Shown here: positions 51,193 through 60,466 of the stretch, one piece after another
Numbering within the stretch: position 1 is the first letter of the stretch
How the letters are laid out: each line of letters starts with the position of its first letter
Assembly: GCA_024403455.1 (NCBI GenBank)
Contig: JAKSRR010000007.1
Coordinates: 1-64,000, forward strand
From: Lachnospiraceae bacterium
GTDB lineage: Bacteria; Bacillota; Clostridia; Lachnospirales; Lachnospiraceae
Length of the DNA stretch: 64,000 nt
Reading direction: 5' to 3'
Notes under the pieces: model-generated
The model's database searches: none
The model's input: only the letters and a program-made list of their open reading frames with translations
Told to the model about the DNA's origin: nothing
Made by a program: the position numbers and the translations under genes

Positions 51193-53268
51193 ATGGCAAA
51201 ACACGGTTCTTTATCCATTTCCAGCGAAAATATTTTCCCTATTATTAAGAAGTGGATGTATTCTGACCACGACATTTTTTTCAGAGAGTTAGTATCCAAT
51301 GGTTGTGATGCTATTACTAAGTTAAAGAAGCTTGACATGATGGGAGAGTATACTCTTCCTAACGATTATAAGGGCAAGATTCAGGTCATCTGTAGCCCCG
51401 AGAATAAGACCTTAACATTCATTGATAATGGTCTTGGTATGACCGCAGACGAAGTAGAAGAATATATCAATCAGATTGCATTTTCTGGTGCGACTGATTT
51501 TATTGAGAAGTATAAGGATAAGGCAAATGAAGATCAGATTATTGGTCACTTTGGTCTTGGTTTTTACTCTGCATTCATGGTAGCTGATCAGGTACAGATT
51601 AACACTCTTTCCTATAAGGAAGGTGCAAAACCTGTACACTGGACCTGCGATGGTGGTACAGAGTTTGATATGGAAGAGGGTGACCGCACAGAAGTTGGTA
51701 CGGAGATTATTCTTTCTGTCAATGAAGACTGCCTTAAGTTTGCGAACAAGTATGAAGCAGAAGAAGTATTAAAGAAATACTGCTCCTTTATGCCCTCTGA
51801 GATTTATCTTTCTACCCTGGGTGAAGAACTTACGGAGATGATTAATCCCGACGAGAAGTTAGATACCGATGTGGTATTAGAGACGATAAAAGATGAGCCT
51901 AAGGAAGGAGAGAAGGAAGGCAGAGAACGCCTTAAGATTAAGAAGCGCCCTGTTCCCTTAAATGATACGACTCCTCTGTGGGCAAAGCATCCAAATGAGT
52001 GCTCTAAGGAAGAATACTTAGACTTCTATCGCAAGGTATTCCATGACTATAAGGAGCCTTTATTCTGGATTCACTTAAATATGGATTATCCTTTCAACTT
52101 AAAGGGTATTCTTTACTTCCCTAAGATTAATATGGAGTTTGAATCCATTGAAGGTGTTATTAAGCTTTACAACAATCAGGTATTCATTGCAGATAATATC
52201 AAGGAAGTTATCCCTGAGTATTTGATGTTATTAAAGGGTGTGATTGATTGTCCTGACCTTCCGCTGAATGTTTCCAGATCAGCGCTACAGAATGACGGTT
52301 TTGTTAAGAAGATTTCTGAGTATATCAGCAAGAAGGTTGCAGACAAGCTTTCCGGTCTTTGCAAGACAGAAAAAGACGAGTACATCAAGTATTGGGATGA
52401 TATTGCTCCTTTTATTAAGTATGGTTGCTTAAAGGACGACAAGTTCTGTGAGAAGATGACAGATTATATCCTTTTCAAGGATATTGATGGAAAGTACCTT
52501 ACCCTTCCTGAGTGCTTGGAAGTAAAGCCTATTGATACGGAAGAGGCACAGGCAACAGATGCGGATGGCAATAAGGTTGAAGCGGAAGTTGTAGAAGATG
52601 CAGAGAAGGAAGATCTTAAAGAGGTGGCAGATTCTGATGCTGAGCCGAAGAAGGAGAAGGTGATTTATTATGTCACTGATGAACAGCAGCAGAGCCAGTA
52701 TATCAATATGTTTAAGAAAGCAAAGAAGACTGCAGTGGTACTTCCAGAACGTATTGATCAGCCCTTCGTAAGTCAGTTAGAACAGAAGAACGAAGGTATC
52801 AAGTTCATGCGTATAGATGCTGATCTTACGGATGAGTTTAAGGCAAAGACCAGCAAGAAGGACTTAGAAGAATTAGAGAGTCAGCAGAAGGAATTAGATT
52901 CCATCTTTAAGAAGGCAATTAAGAAAGAAAGCCTCACTGTGAAACTGGAGAAGTTAAAGAATAAGGATATTTCTTCCATGCTTACGGTATCTGAAGAATC
53001 TCGTCGTATGCAGGATATGATGAAGATGTATGCCTTAAATGGTGTGGACATGGGTGCTATGGCTAGAGAGGGTCAGACCCTGGTACTCAATGCGAACAAT
53101 AAGCTTGTACAGAAGATTCTGGAGAAGAAGTCAGGTAGTGATGTACAGATTCTTTGTGAGCAGTTATACGATCTTGCACTCTTACAGAATGCACCTCTTC
53201 CCGCAGACGCTATGACGAAGTTTGTGGAGAGATCTAATAAGATTATGATGATGCTTGCAGATAAGTAA
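51193..53268 (+). CDS. htpG: Hsp90-family chaperone HtpG
   Basis: 691 residues from the ATG at 51193 (AAAGGA upstream). An earlier in-frame start at 51091 overlaps the operator. GHKL ATPase motifs are seen: FFRELVSNGCDAI (Glu and Asn for Mg-ATP), IDNGLGMT (Asp), GHFGLGFYSAFMVAD. The middle domain begins after a charged linker (KDEPKEGEKEGRERL) and a second acidic insert appears near residues 455-490 (Glu/Asp/Ala-rich), which is longer than usual. The C-terminal dimerisation domain follows. It folds or protects client proteins under stress. Confidence 0.95.
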   Translation: MAKHGSLSISSENIFPIIKKWMYSDHDIFFRELVSNGCDAITKLKKLDMMGEYTLPNDYKGKIQVICSPENKTLTFIDNGLGMTADEVEEYINQIAFSGATDFIEKYKDKANEDQIIGHFGLGFYSAFMVADQVQINTLSYKEGAKPVHWTCDGGTEFDMEEGDRTEVGTEIILSVNEDCLKFANKYEAEEVLKKYCSFMPSEIYLSTLGEELTEMINPDEKLDTDVVLETIKDEPKEGEKEGRERLKIKKRPVPLNDTTPLWAKHPNECSKEEYLDFYRKVFHDYKEPLFWIHLNMDYPFNLKGILYFPKINMEFESIEGVIKLYNNQVFIADNIKEVIPEYLMLLKGVIDCPDLPLNVSRSALQNDGFVKKISEYISKKVADKLSGLCKTEKDEYIKYWDDIAPFIKYGCLKDDKFCEKMTDYILFKDIDGKYLTLPECLEVKPIDTEEAQATDADGNKVEAEVVEDAEKEDLKEVADSDAEPKKEKVIYYVTDEQQQSQYINMFKKAKKTAVVLPERIDQPFVSQLEQKNEGIKFMRIDADLTDEFKAKTSKKDLEELESQQKELDSIFKKAIKKESLTVKLEKLKNKDISSMLTVSEESRRMQDMMKMYALNGVDMGAMAREGQTLVLNANNKLVQKILEKKSGSDVQILCEQLYDLALLQNAPLPADAMTKFVERSNKIMMMLADK

Positions 53269-53363
53269 TTTGATGCAAGAGGAAAGCCATGAAGATACGT
53301 TCGTATGCTTGTAAAGGGTTTCAAACGGCTTTATGATTTTTACAGCAGAATATGTATAGTATG

Positions 53364-53402
53364 AAAAGGGCCTTAAATGTATCTTTAGGGCCCTTTTTTC
53401 GT
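53364..53402 (+). terminator. Intrinsic terminator after htpG
   Basis: AAGGGCC...TTAAA / TTTAGGGCCCTT stem with T-run. Confidence 0.8.
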
Positions 53403-53446
53403 GAGAAATGAGTGCGATTGAAAATAATGAAACTACGGCTTAAAAC

Positions 53447-53455
53447 TGATATAAT
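53447..53455 (+). promoter_or_regulatory. Extended -10 promoter of purC
   Basis: TGATATAAT, 59 bases before the ATG. No purine riboswitch fold was recognised in the short leader. Confidence 0.5.
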
Positions 53456-53514
53456 AAAAATAACGTGCAGTGATTGCTGCAGACAAATTATGCATATTTG
53501 AGAGGAGAAAGATT

Positions 53515-54384
53515 ATGCAGGAGTATAAGCCTTTTAAAGAAGGAAAAGTAAGAGAAGTTTATGATATTGGAGAGAATCTGATTCTGGTAGCTACCGATCG
53601 TATCTCCGCCTTTGATGTCATTTTGAAAAATATTATTACAGACAAGGGTGCTGTTCTGACACAGATGAGTGCCTTCTGGTTTGATTTTACAAAGGATATT
53701 ATCAAGAACCATTTGATTTCTACAGATGTAAAGGATATGCCAGAGTTCTTCCAGAATGAAAAGTATGCTGGAAAGAGTACCCTTTGCAAGAAACTGAATA
53801 TGCTTCCTATTGAGTGTATTGTACGTGGCTATATTACTGGCTCTGGTTGGGCAAGCTATCAGAAGACTGGTGAAGTTTGCGGTATCAAATTACCTGAAGG
53901 ATTAAAGGAATCTGATAAGCTTCCTGAGCCTATTTATACCCCTTCTACCAAGGCTGAAATTGGTGAGCACGATGAGAATATCTCTTTCGAGAAGAGTATT
54001 GAGATTCTTGAAAAGCAGTATCCTGGTAAGGGTAAAGAGTATGCTACCAAGATTAAGGATGCAACCATTAATATTTATAAGAAGTGTGCTGATTATGCAC
54101 TCACCAGAGGAATCATTATCGCAGATACTAAGTTTGAATTTGGCTTGGATGAGAATGGTGAGGTTGTACTTGCAGATGAGATGCTTACACCGGATTCTTC
54201 CAGATTCTGGCCAGTAGAAGGATATGAACCTGGACATGGTCAGCCGTCCTTTGATAAGCAGTTTATTCGTGACTGGTTAAAGGCCAATCCTGACAGTGAT
54301 TATCACTTGCCGGATGATGTTATTGATAAGAGTATTGCGAAGTATAAGGAAGCCTTTAAACTTTTAACAGGAAAAGACTTCTAA
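53515..54384 (+). CDS. purC: SAICAR synthetase
   Basis: 289 residues from the ATG at 53515, behind GAGGAG. It joins CAIR and aspartate with ATP in purine synthesis. Seen: the N-terminal [63 protein letters not shown] and [22 protein letters not shown]. It is the roughly 290-residue type with [11 protein letters not shown], as in Clostridia and yeasts, rather than the 235-residue form of Bacillus. No other pur gene is in the window. Confidence 0.96.
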   Translation: MQEYKPFKEGKVREVYDIGENLILVATDRISAFDVILKNIITDKGAVLTQMSAFWFDFTKDIIKNHLISTDVKDMPEFFQNEKYAGKSTLCKKLNMLPIECIVRGYITGSGWASYQKTGEVCGIKLPEGLKESDKLPEPIYTPSTKAEIGEHDENISFEKSIEILEKQYPGKGKEYATKIKDATINIYKKCADYALTRGIIIADTKFEFGLDENGEVVLADEMLTPDSSRFWPVEGYEPGHGQPSFDKQFIRDWLKANPDSDYHLPDDVIDKSIAKYKEAFKLLTGKDF

Positions 54385-54407
54385 AGGCAAGCTGGAGGAG
54401 TGAGAGT

Positions 54408-55991
54408 ATGAAACGGAAGGTCTTTACGCTGGGCACCTGTGTGGCGGCTGCTATAGCCATGACTGCCTGTGGAAAAAAAGGACCAACGATAGAGGAAGTT
54501 GCAGAGGGGTTACTGGGAAAGCCAGTAGCCTCTGCTTCTTATACTATAGATATTGACATTGATGCGGATGCAAATTACAACATGGAAGATCTTTCTGTTT
54601 CTACTGGAATGACCATAAATGTCGATGCAGAGAATATCGGTGAGCCTGAAAATATGCGTATGAATATCCATGACATGGCAATGGATAAGATTAAGGTAAA
54701 CAGTGCCTTAAAGACTCTTTTTGGCGCGGATGCAGTTGCGGCTATTGATACAGTTAATAGCTTTTTGCCCTCTTCCGTAAAAGATATGGAAATGTACGCA
54801 CTGTTTGATGATATGAAAGTATATCTGAACTATAATGGCTGGTACTTCCTAGATTTTTCTGTTTTAACACCCGGGGCTTCACCGCTGTCGAATGCTGCTA
54901 TGGATCAGGAGATGATTAGTAAACTATCGCAGGATATTTTAGTGAAGTATGGGACGTTGGGAAATGATCTTGTGCAGACGGAAGGTGAAAAGTGCTATAC
55001 CATTACGATGCAGCTGCAGGGAGATTCCTTGGAGGAGTATGTAGAAAGTATCTATGAAACTGCAGGAACAATGGACGCTTATGAAGTAGCATTTGAACAG
55101 CTAGAGACAGTGGGACTTTCCGCTAAAACCTTATGGAATGCCATTGACGTTGAGATGATTTATTATGCTGCAGAAGAAGACTATCATATGGTTAAGACAG
55201 AAGGCACTGTAAAAATTGATGTTCTTTCTCTGGCAATGGCTTTTGAAGATGAAATCAGAGCCAGCGGGTTTGATTTAGATGCAGCGAAGCGTGCAGAGCT
55301 AACCTTCGCTTATGCCTCTGTAGTGAAGAATATTGGAAAAACTACGGTGGAAGTGCCTGGCACTGTTGTAAAGACAGCACAGGATTTGAATATGGCATTG
55401 GGAACAACAACGATAACGCCTGTGGATGATTGGGATGACTGGGATGATTGGGATGACTATGATGATTACTCAGATGATGAGGAAGATCCCTATTTGAATC
55501 CAGATGGCTCTTATAGTTTGCATGACTATAGTGGGAAGGAATTGTTTACCGTATATCCTGTGGACGGTTTTGTGTTTGATGACGGAGACTACAGGAGCGG
55601 CAGCTTTGTATATTATCTGCAGGATGTGTATTATGAGTACTATTATGCCTGCGCCAGAGCAGAGTCGCAAATCACCGATTTGTTTAATGGCGAAGACCCC
55701 TATATAGATCCATATTTTATTGATTATGCAGTGGACTTTACCGATCTTGGCGAAGTTGCAGGGCAGGAGGTTTATTTGGCTCACGTGACCTATGGGGCAG
55801 ACTTTGACGAAGATGGCAAGCCAGATTATGATGCCAGTGATTTGATGTATCTCATCCCTTATTACGCAACGAAAGATGATGAGACGAATGGAAAGGTTAC
55901 GTTCGCTAAGATTCAATATTATGGATTAGATGTAGCAAATTGGACAGATAAAGAGCATTTGGAATTTTTAGAGCAGGTTTTAGGTAAATAA
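54408..55991 (+). CDS. Large lipoprotein of unknown function with Asp-Trp tract
   Basis: 527 residues. A signal peptide with lipobox TACG near residue 21. Residues 30-330 resemble the DUF-type LppX/LprG-like lipoprotein folds (a long run of amphipathic strands, GMTINVDAENIG, then MKVYLNYNGWYFLDFS), but this is only a weak likeness. A short tract of repeated Asp-Asp-Trp units (DDWDDWDDWDDYDDY) near residue 345 separates it from a Tyr- and Asp-rich C-terminal domain (FDEDGKPDYDASDLMYLIPYY). GGAGG precedes the ATG. It follows purC by 23 bases and is upstream of the thioredoxin-like gene. Function unknown. Confidence 0.72.
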   Translation: MKRKVFTLGTCVAAAIAMTACGKKGPTIEEVAEGLLGKPVASASYTIDIDIDADANYNMEDLSVSTGMTINVDAENIGEPENMRMNIHDMAMDKIKVNSALKTLFGADAVAAIDTVNSFLPSSVKDMEMYALFDDMKVYLNYNGWYFLDFSVLTPGASPLSNAAMDQEMISKLSQDILVKYGTLGNDLVQTEGEKCYTITMQLQGDSLEEYVESIYETAGTMDAYEVAFEQLETVGLSAKTLWNAIDVEMIYYAAEEDYHMVKTEGTVKIDVLSLAMAFEDEIRASGFDLDAAKRAELTFAYASVVKNIGKTTVEVPGTVVKTAQDLNMALGTTTITPVDDWDDWDDWDDYDDYSDDEEDPYLNPDGSYSLHDYSGKELFTVYPVDGFVFDDGDYRSGSFVYYLQDVYYEYYYACARAESQITDLFNGEDPYIDPYFIDYAVDFTDLGEVAGQEVYLAHVTYGADFDEDGKPDYDASDLMYLIPYYATKDDETNGKVTFAKIQYYGLDVANWTDKEHLEFLEQVLGK

Positions 55992-56017
55992 ATCGCATCT
56001 ACGAGGGAGGCGGTGTC

Positions 56018-56773
56018 ATGGAAAAAAAGAAGGTTGTGGCAATTGTTTCAATCGCCGTGTTGGGCATTGCATTTGTAGCGCTTCTCGTATTTATTTTGCT
56101 ACATAATCAATCAGTGAAGAATCAGCCAGTAGCGGAAGGGGAAGAGAGCCAGGTGGTTGATCCTCAAGTTGTTTTGCAGCCCGAAGGAGAGGAGAGTAAT
56201 ATAGAGAGCACCAGTCCGGAAGAGAATCCAGCAGATGGGGAAAACTATTCTGGGGAGGTGGTTCCCGAAGCGGATGAACTTGAGGCCTCGGTGGAAGAAA
56301 TAGATTATGCCAAAGTGCGAGAAGACTTAGGAAAGAAATATGGCTATGGCTTAGCAGAGGGAAAGGTGCTTCCAGATGATGTTATTCTTACCGATATGGA
56401 AGGAAAGAAACATCCTGTGACAGAATACCTTGGAAAGCCACTTTATATAAATTTGTTTACGACCTGGTGTGGCCCCTGTAATGCAGAAATGCCGGATCTA
56501 GCAGCAACGGCAAAAGAATATGCAGAGGAAATGAATTTCATTTTGGTTGATCTTGGTGACTCCAAAAGGGAGATAGAGTCTTTTGTAAAACAGCATGGAC
56601 TGACAATCCCTATGTATTATACTGATGGCACCTTTGGTTCAGAGTATATTGAGTCCATTCCGAGACAGGTTGTATTAGACTGCTACGGACGCGTCGTATC
56701 TTATAAAGTTGGTGGTATGAGTCGTGCAGATATGCAGATTTTATGTGGTCTTGCAATCAGCGCCTCGGAGTAA
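56018..56773 (+). CDS. TlpA-like membrane thioredoxin
   Basis: 251 residues. One N-terminal membrane helix (residues about 7-29), an acidic linker to about 105, then a thioredoxin-fold domain with the redox motif TTWCGPCNAEMPDL (CxxC near residues 151-154), the cis-proline segment SIPRQVVLD and GRVV. The domain faces outside. TlpA/ResA proteins reduce disulfides of exported proteins or cytochromes. It is the first gene of a redox module: a 49-residue CXXC protein starts six bases later, and an iron-sulfur membrane protein overlaps that. GAGGGAGG precedes the ATG. Confidence 0.9.
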   Translation: MEKKKVVAIVSIAVLGIAFVALLVFILLHNQSVKNQPVAEGEESQVVDPQVVLQPEGEESNIESTSPEENPADGENYSGEVVPEADELEASVEEIDYAKVREDLGKKYGYGLAEGKVLPDDVILTDMEGKKHPVTEYLGKPLYINLFTTWCGPCNAEMPDLAATAKEYAEEMNFILVDLGDSKREIESFVKQHGLTIPMYYTDGTFGSEYIESIPRQVVLDCYGRVVSYKVGGMSRADMQILCGLAISASE

Positions 56774-56779
56774 GCGAAT

Positions 56780-56929
56780 ATGAAGAATTTCTTGAAGAAT
56801 AACTATATAGCCTTGGGGATACTATTTTTTGCGGTACTGTTTGTTGTCCTTGGACTTTTGCAGAATGATTTTCAGACAGTGAGACAAAAGGGAAGTATGA
56901 TCTGCACCCAGTGCGTGGGATTCAAATGA
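56780..56929 (+). CDS. Small CXXC membrane protein (CD1871A family)
   Basis: 49 residues, short enough to be missed by usual cut-offs. One membrane helix (residues about 9-27) is followed by a conserved end with a CxxC pair, CTQCVG near residues 43-48. It fits the family named after Clostridioides CD1871A, small CXXC-containing proteins found next to a TlpA-like thioredoxin and a 4Fe-4S protein. The ATG at 56780 is six bases after the thioredoxin stop codon, whose end (GCCTCGGAG) supplies a ribosome site. Its own stop overlaps the next start as ATGA. It probably relays electrons or a disulfide between the two partners, though this is not shown. Confidence 0.75.
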   Translation: MKNFLKNNYIALGILFFAVLFVVLGLLQNDFQTVRQKGSMICTQCVGFK

Positions 56930-57810
56930 AAAATAAACAGACACAAAAACAACAGAGAAAGAAGGGGTGGTTTCGCCCCTTTCTTCAACTAATCACCCTA
57001 GGATTATATAATCTTAACTTCAAGGGCTTTCGTTCAGGAAAGATATATAATGGAACTCTTAAGGGAATCTGTACGCCAGGCTTGCATTGCTATTCCTGCC
57101 CAGCGTCGGCAGGCTCTTGTCCTCTGGGCACTTTGCAGAATACTCTTTCTAACCTAAGAGGGAAAATTAATCTATATGGAACAGGTCTTCTTCTCTTGTT
57201 TGGAGCAGCACTGGGAAGAGTAGTGTGCGGCTTCCTCTGTCCTTTTGGATTTTTACAGGATTTGCTATATAAGATTCCAACGAAGAAGTTTACACCAGCA
57301 TTTAAACGACTGCGATTTATGAAGTATGCGGTACTGGTTGGACTTGTTGTAGTGTTCCCTATTGTTACGATGCTTACTAAATATGCAGGAGAACCAGGAT
57401 TCTGTAAGTTTCTTTGTCCTATGGGAACCATCGCAGGTATTGAACTGACGGCGGCAAATAGTGAAATGCGTAGTCTGATTGGTGTGCTGTTCTGGCTAAA
57501 ATTAGGCTTTTTATTAACGATTATTCTGTGCTCAATTTTTATATACAGACCTTTCTGCAGACTGCTTTGTCCTCTGGGCGCATTTTATGGACTGTTTAAT
57601 AAAATAGCACTCCTTAGATATCACGTGGACGAGACGGCGTGCACTCATTGCGGTGCCTGTGAGAAAGCATGTCCTGTACGAATTGATCCTGTAGCGGAAT
57701 GTAACTCTGCGGAATGTGTACGTTGCGGGAAATGTAAAAATATATGCCCAGCCAGTGCTATCAGCTATAGGAGTAAGCCGAAAAAATGTACTTCGGGGAA
57801 AGACGAATAA
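56926..57810 (+). CDS. NapH/YccM-like membrane 4Fe-4S protein
   Basis: 294 residues from the ATG at 56926, overlapping the CXXC gene by four bases (ATGA). A GTG at 56911 is in frame but lies inside that gene. About four to five membrane helices with CxxxCP patterns (LHCYSCPASAGSCPLGTL, FLCPFGFLQDL, FLCPMGTIAG, LLCPLGAFYG) and two C-terminal ferredoxin [4Fe-4S] motifs (CTHCGACEKACP, CVRCGKCKNICP). These proteins move electrons across the membrane. With the thioredoxin and the small CXXC protein it forms a module likely to pass reducing power from the cytoplasm to the outer thioredoxin domain. Confidence 0.9.
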   Translation: MKNKQTQKQQRKKGWFRPFLQLITLGLYNLNFKGFRSGKIYNGTLKGICTPGLHCYSCPASAGSCPLGTLQNTLSNLRGKINLYGTGLLLLFGAALGRVVCGFLCPFGFLQDLLYKIPTKKFTPAFKRLRFMKYAVLVGLVVVFPIVTMLTKYAGEPGFCKFLCPMGTIAGIELTAANSEMRSLIGVLFWLKLGFLLTIILCSIFIYRPFCRLLCPLGAFYGLFNKIALLRYHVDETACTHCGACEKACPVRIDPVAECNSAECVRCGKCKNICPASAISYRSKPKKCTSGKDE

Positions 57811-57820
57811 GGAAAGAAAC

Positions 57821-59011
57821 ATGTTACTTAGTATTGCGTTAATTATTTTTAGCGGACTGATTTTTGGATTTTTTTGCAAGCAGATGCATCTTCCTGCATT
57901 GGTAGGAATGATTATTGGGGGGATTTTGATAGGACCTAATGGACTGGGACTGCTGGACGAGAGTATCCTAAATTGTTCTGCCGCAATTCGAAAGATTGCC
58001 CTTATTATTATTTTGCTACGGGCAGGAATTACCTTGCAGATGAGCGACTTAAAAAAGATGGGAAGACCAGCTATTTTAATGTGCTTTTTACCGGCATGTT
58101 TTGAAATTGTTGGAATGATTATTTTGGCCCCTATCTTTTTGGGAGTCACCAGATTGGAAGCAGCCATTATGGGCGCTGTGGTGGGGGCAGTATCTCCGGC
58201 TGTGATTGTTCCTAGAATGATTTCTCTCATAGAGAAAAAGGAGGGAACTGCCAAAGGCATACCGCAGCTTGTTTTGGCTGGAGCCTCTGTAGATGATGTA
58301 TTTGTGATTGTATTGTTTACCGCATTTACTGGGAAGGCTACGGGAGATGGATCGAGTATTCTTTCTTTTGTTAATGTGCCAGTAAGTATTATTTGCGGTA
58401 TTGGCGTGGGAATTTTAGTTGGCATCTTACTATCGCTGTATTTTACTAAATTCCATGTGCGAGATACTGTGAAACTGATGGTGCTGTTAGGACTGGCCAT
58501 GCTGTTATGCGTGGGAGAAGACGCTTTGACAGAACGTATTCCATTTACTTTTTCGGCGCTACTGTCCATCATGACCATGGGTATGGTAATAAAAATGAAA
58601 AAGGGAGAGACAGCGGCACGTTTATCGGTTCGTCTGAATAAAATTTGGGTTCTGGCAGAAATATTCTTATTTGTTCTGGTAGGAGCCTTGGTAAAAGTGG
58701 AAAATGCAGCAGACTATGGTATAGAAGCATTGCTATTAGTTTTAGCGGTTCTTGTTTTCCGGGCCTTAGGTGTATTTCTTTGTGTCCTTAAAACGAAACT
58801 GAATGGAAAAGAAAAGCTTTTTTGTATCTTTGCTTATCTTCCTAAAGCTACTGTGCAGGCAGCCATAGGTGGTATTCCACTGGCTATGGGACTTGCCTGT
58901 GGCGATATGGTGTTAACGGTCTCGGTACTAGCCATTTTGATTACTGCGCCGCTGGGGGCGATTTTAATAGACAGCCTGCATAAAAAACTATTACAGAAAG
59001 ATATGGAATAA
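57821..59011 (+). CDS. Cation:proton antiporter (CPA family)
   Basis: 396 residues from the ATG at 57821, with AAGGAAAG upstream. Eleven to twelve hydrophobic segments. Typical motifs of monovalent cation:proton antiporters are visible: GPNGLGLLDESI, RAGITLQMSDL and the ion-binding ASVDDVFVIVLF, where one Asp pair (Asp-Asp) is the expected transport site. It would exchange Na+ or K+ for H+. It starts 10 bases after the iron-sulfur gene, so it may be cotranscribed with the redox module. A terminator follows. Confidence 0.88.
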   Translation: MLLSIALIIFSGLIFGFFCKQMHLPALVGMIIGGILIGPNGLGLLDESILNCSAAIRKIALIIILLRAGITLQMSDLKKMGRPAILMCFLPACFEIVGMIILAPIFLGVTRLEAAIMGAVVGAVSPAVIVPRMISLIEKKEGTAKGIPQLVLAGASVDDVFVIVLFTAFTGKATGDGSSILSFVNVPVSIICGIGVGILVGILLSLYFTKFHVRDTVKLMVLLGLAMLLCVGEDALTERIPFTFSALLSIMTMGMVIKMKKGETAARLSVRLNKIWVLAEIFLFVLVGALVKVENAADYGIEALLLVLAVLVFRALGVFLCVLKTKLNGKEKLFCIFAYLPKATVQAAIGGIPLAMGLACGDMVLTVSVLAILITAPLGAILIDSLHKKLLQKDME

Positions 59012-59032
59012 GCCCGTGAGGGGCTTTTTCAT
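59010..59032 (+). terminator. Intrinsic terminator after the antiporter gene
   Basis: AAGCCC / GGGCTT stem, four-base loop, followed by T-run. The stop codon lies in the stem. Confidence 0.7.
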
Positions 59033-59131
59033 TTGTTTATTTTGGGTATAAATGATAAAATACAATAGATGAATTATGTAAATCAGAGGATGTATTCTTT
59101 TGGTTAGGAAGAAAGAAATGGAAGTACAAGT

Positions 59132-60466
59132 ATGAGCAGAAAGAGTAAGCCCATTGTTGCTGTAGTGGGCCGTCCCAATGTAGGAAAATCAACATTGTTT
59201 AATGCGCTGGCAGGTTCAAAGCTTGCCATTGTTAAAGATATTCCGGGTGTCACCAGAGATCGTTTATATCAGGACGTAACGTGGTTAGATAAGGCGTTTA
59301 CGATTATTGATACAGGCGGTATTGAACCAGACAGCAATGATATCATTCTTTCACAGATGCGTGAGCAGGCACAGATTGCTATTGATACTGCAGATGTGAT
59401 TTTATTTATGACGGACGTAAGACAGGGCTTAGTAGATGCAGATGCGAAGGTGGCAGATATGCTTCGCAGATCAAAAAAGCCGGTAGTTCTTTGTGTTAAC
59501 AAGGTGGATGATTTCAATAAGCTGATGCCAGATGTATATGAGTTTTATAATCTTGGCATTGGGGAACCTTATCCCATTAGTGCAGAGGGAAAGCTTGGTC
59601 TTGGTGAAATGCTCGATCAGGTCATTTCTTACTTCCCAGAGGATGCAGGGGATGAGGAAGAAGATGAGCGTCCCAGAATTGCCATCGTAGGAAAACCGAA
59701 TGTAGGAAAGTCATCCATCATCAATAAACTTCTCGGAGAAAATCGTATGATTGTATCAGATATTGCTGGTACTACCAGAGATGCGATTGATGCTACGGCA
59801 GTTTATAACCATAAAGAATACGTATTCATAGATACTGCAGGACTTCGTAAGAAAAATAAGATTAAAGAAGAACTGGAAAAATATATGATTGTCCGCACCG
59901 TTTCTGCTGTGGAAAGAGCAGATATAGTTGTTCTTGTCATTGATGCAGCAGAAGGCGTGACAGAACAGGATGCAAAGATTGCTGGTATTGCTCATGAGCG
60001 CGGTAAGGGCATGATTATCTGTGTAAACAAGTGGGATGCCATTGAAAAGAATGATAAGACCCAGAAGGAGTTTACGGAAAAGGTTCGCCAGACTCTTTCC
60101 TTCATGCCGTATGCACAAATGCTCTTTGTGTCAGCATTAACAGGACAGCGACTTATCAAACTATATGAGACCATTGATGCGGTTACGGAGAATTGCAGCC
60201 TTCGTGTGAAGACGGGTACGCTCAATGAGATTATGACGGAAGCAGTTGCTCTGCAGCAGCCTCCGACAGATAAGGGTAAGAGATTAAAGCTCTACTATAT
60301 CACCCAGGTTGGTGTGAAGCCCCCAACCTTTGTTATCTTTGTAAATGATAAGGAACTTATGCATTTCTCCTATACAAGATACATTGAAAACAAAATACGT
60401 GATGCTTTCGGATTCCAGGGAACCAGCCTTAAATTCATTATCCGCGAGAGAAAGGATGATGAATAA
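59132..60466 (+). CDS. der: Ribosome assembly GTPase Der
   Basis: 444 residues with two GTPase domains in tandem, needed for 50S subunit assembly. Seen: first P-loop GRPNVGKST and DTGG, second GKPNVGKSS, DTAG and NKWD, and the C-terminal KH-like domain (FVIFVNDKELMHFSYTRYIENKIRDAFGF). Length is normal. AGAAATGGAAG precedes the ATG. The stop codon shares one base with the start of plsY (TAATG), so der, plsY and gpsA form an operon, which is common in Clostridia. Confidence 0.97.
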   Translation: MSRKSKPIVAVVGRPNVGKSTLFNALAGSKLAIVKDIPGVTRDRLYQDVTWLDKAFTIIDTGGIEPDSNDIILSQMREQAQIAIDTADVILFMTDVRQGLVDADAKVADMLRRSKKPVVLCVNKVDDFNKLMPDVYEFYNLGIGEPYPISAEGKLGLGEMLDQVISYFPEDAGDEEEDERPRIAIVGKPNVGKSSIINKLLGENRMIVSDIAGTTRDAIDATAVYNHKEYVFIDTAGLRKKNKIKEELEKYMIVRTVSAVERADIVVLVIDAAEGVTEQDAKIAGIAHERGKGMIICVNKWDAIEKNDKTQKEFTEKVRQTLSFMPYAQMLFVSALTGQRLIKLYETIDAVTENCSLRVKTGTLNEIMTEAVALQQPPTDKGKRLKLYYITQVGVKPPTFVIFVNDKELMHFSYTRYIENKIRDAFGFQGTSLKFIIRERKDDE

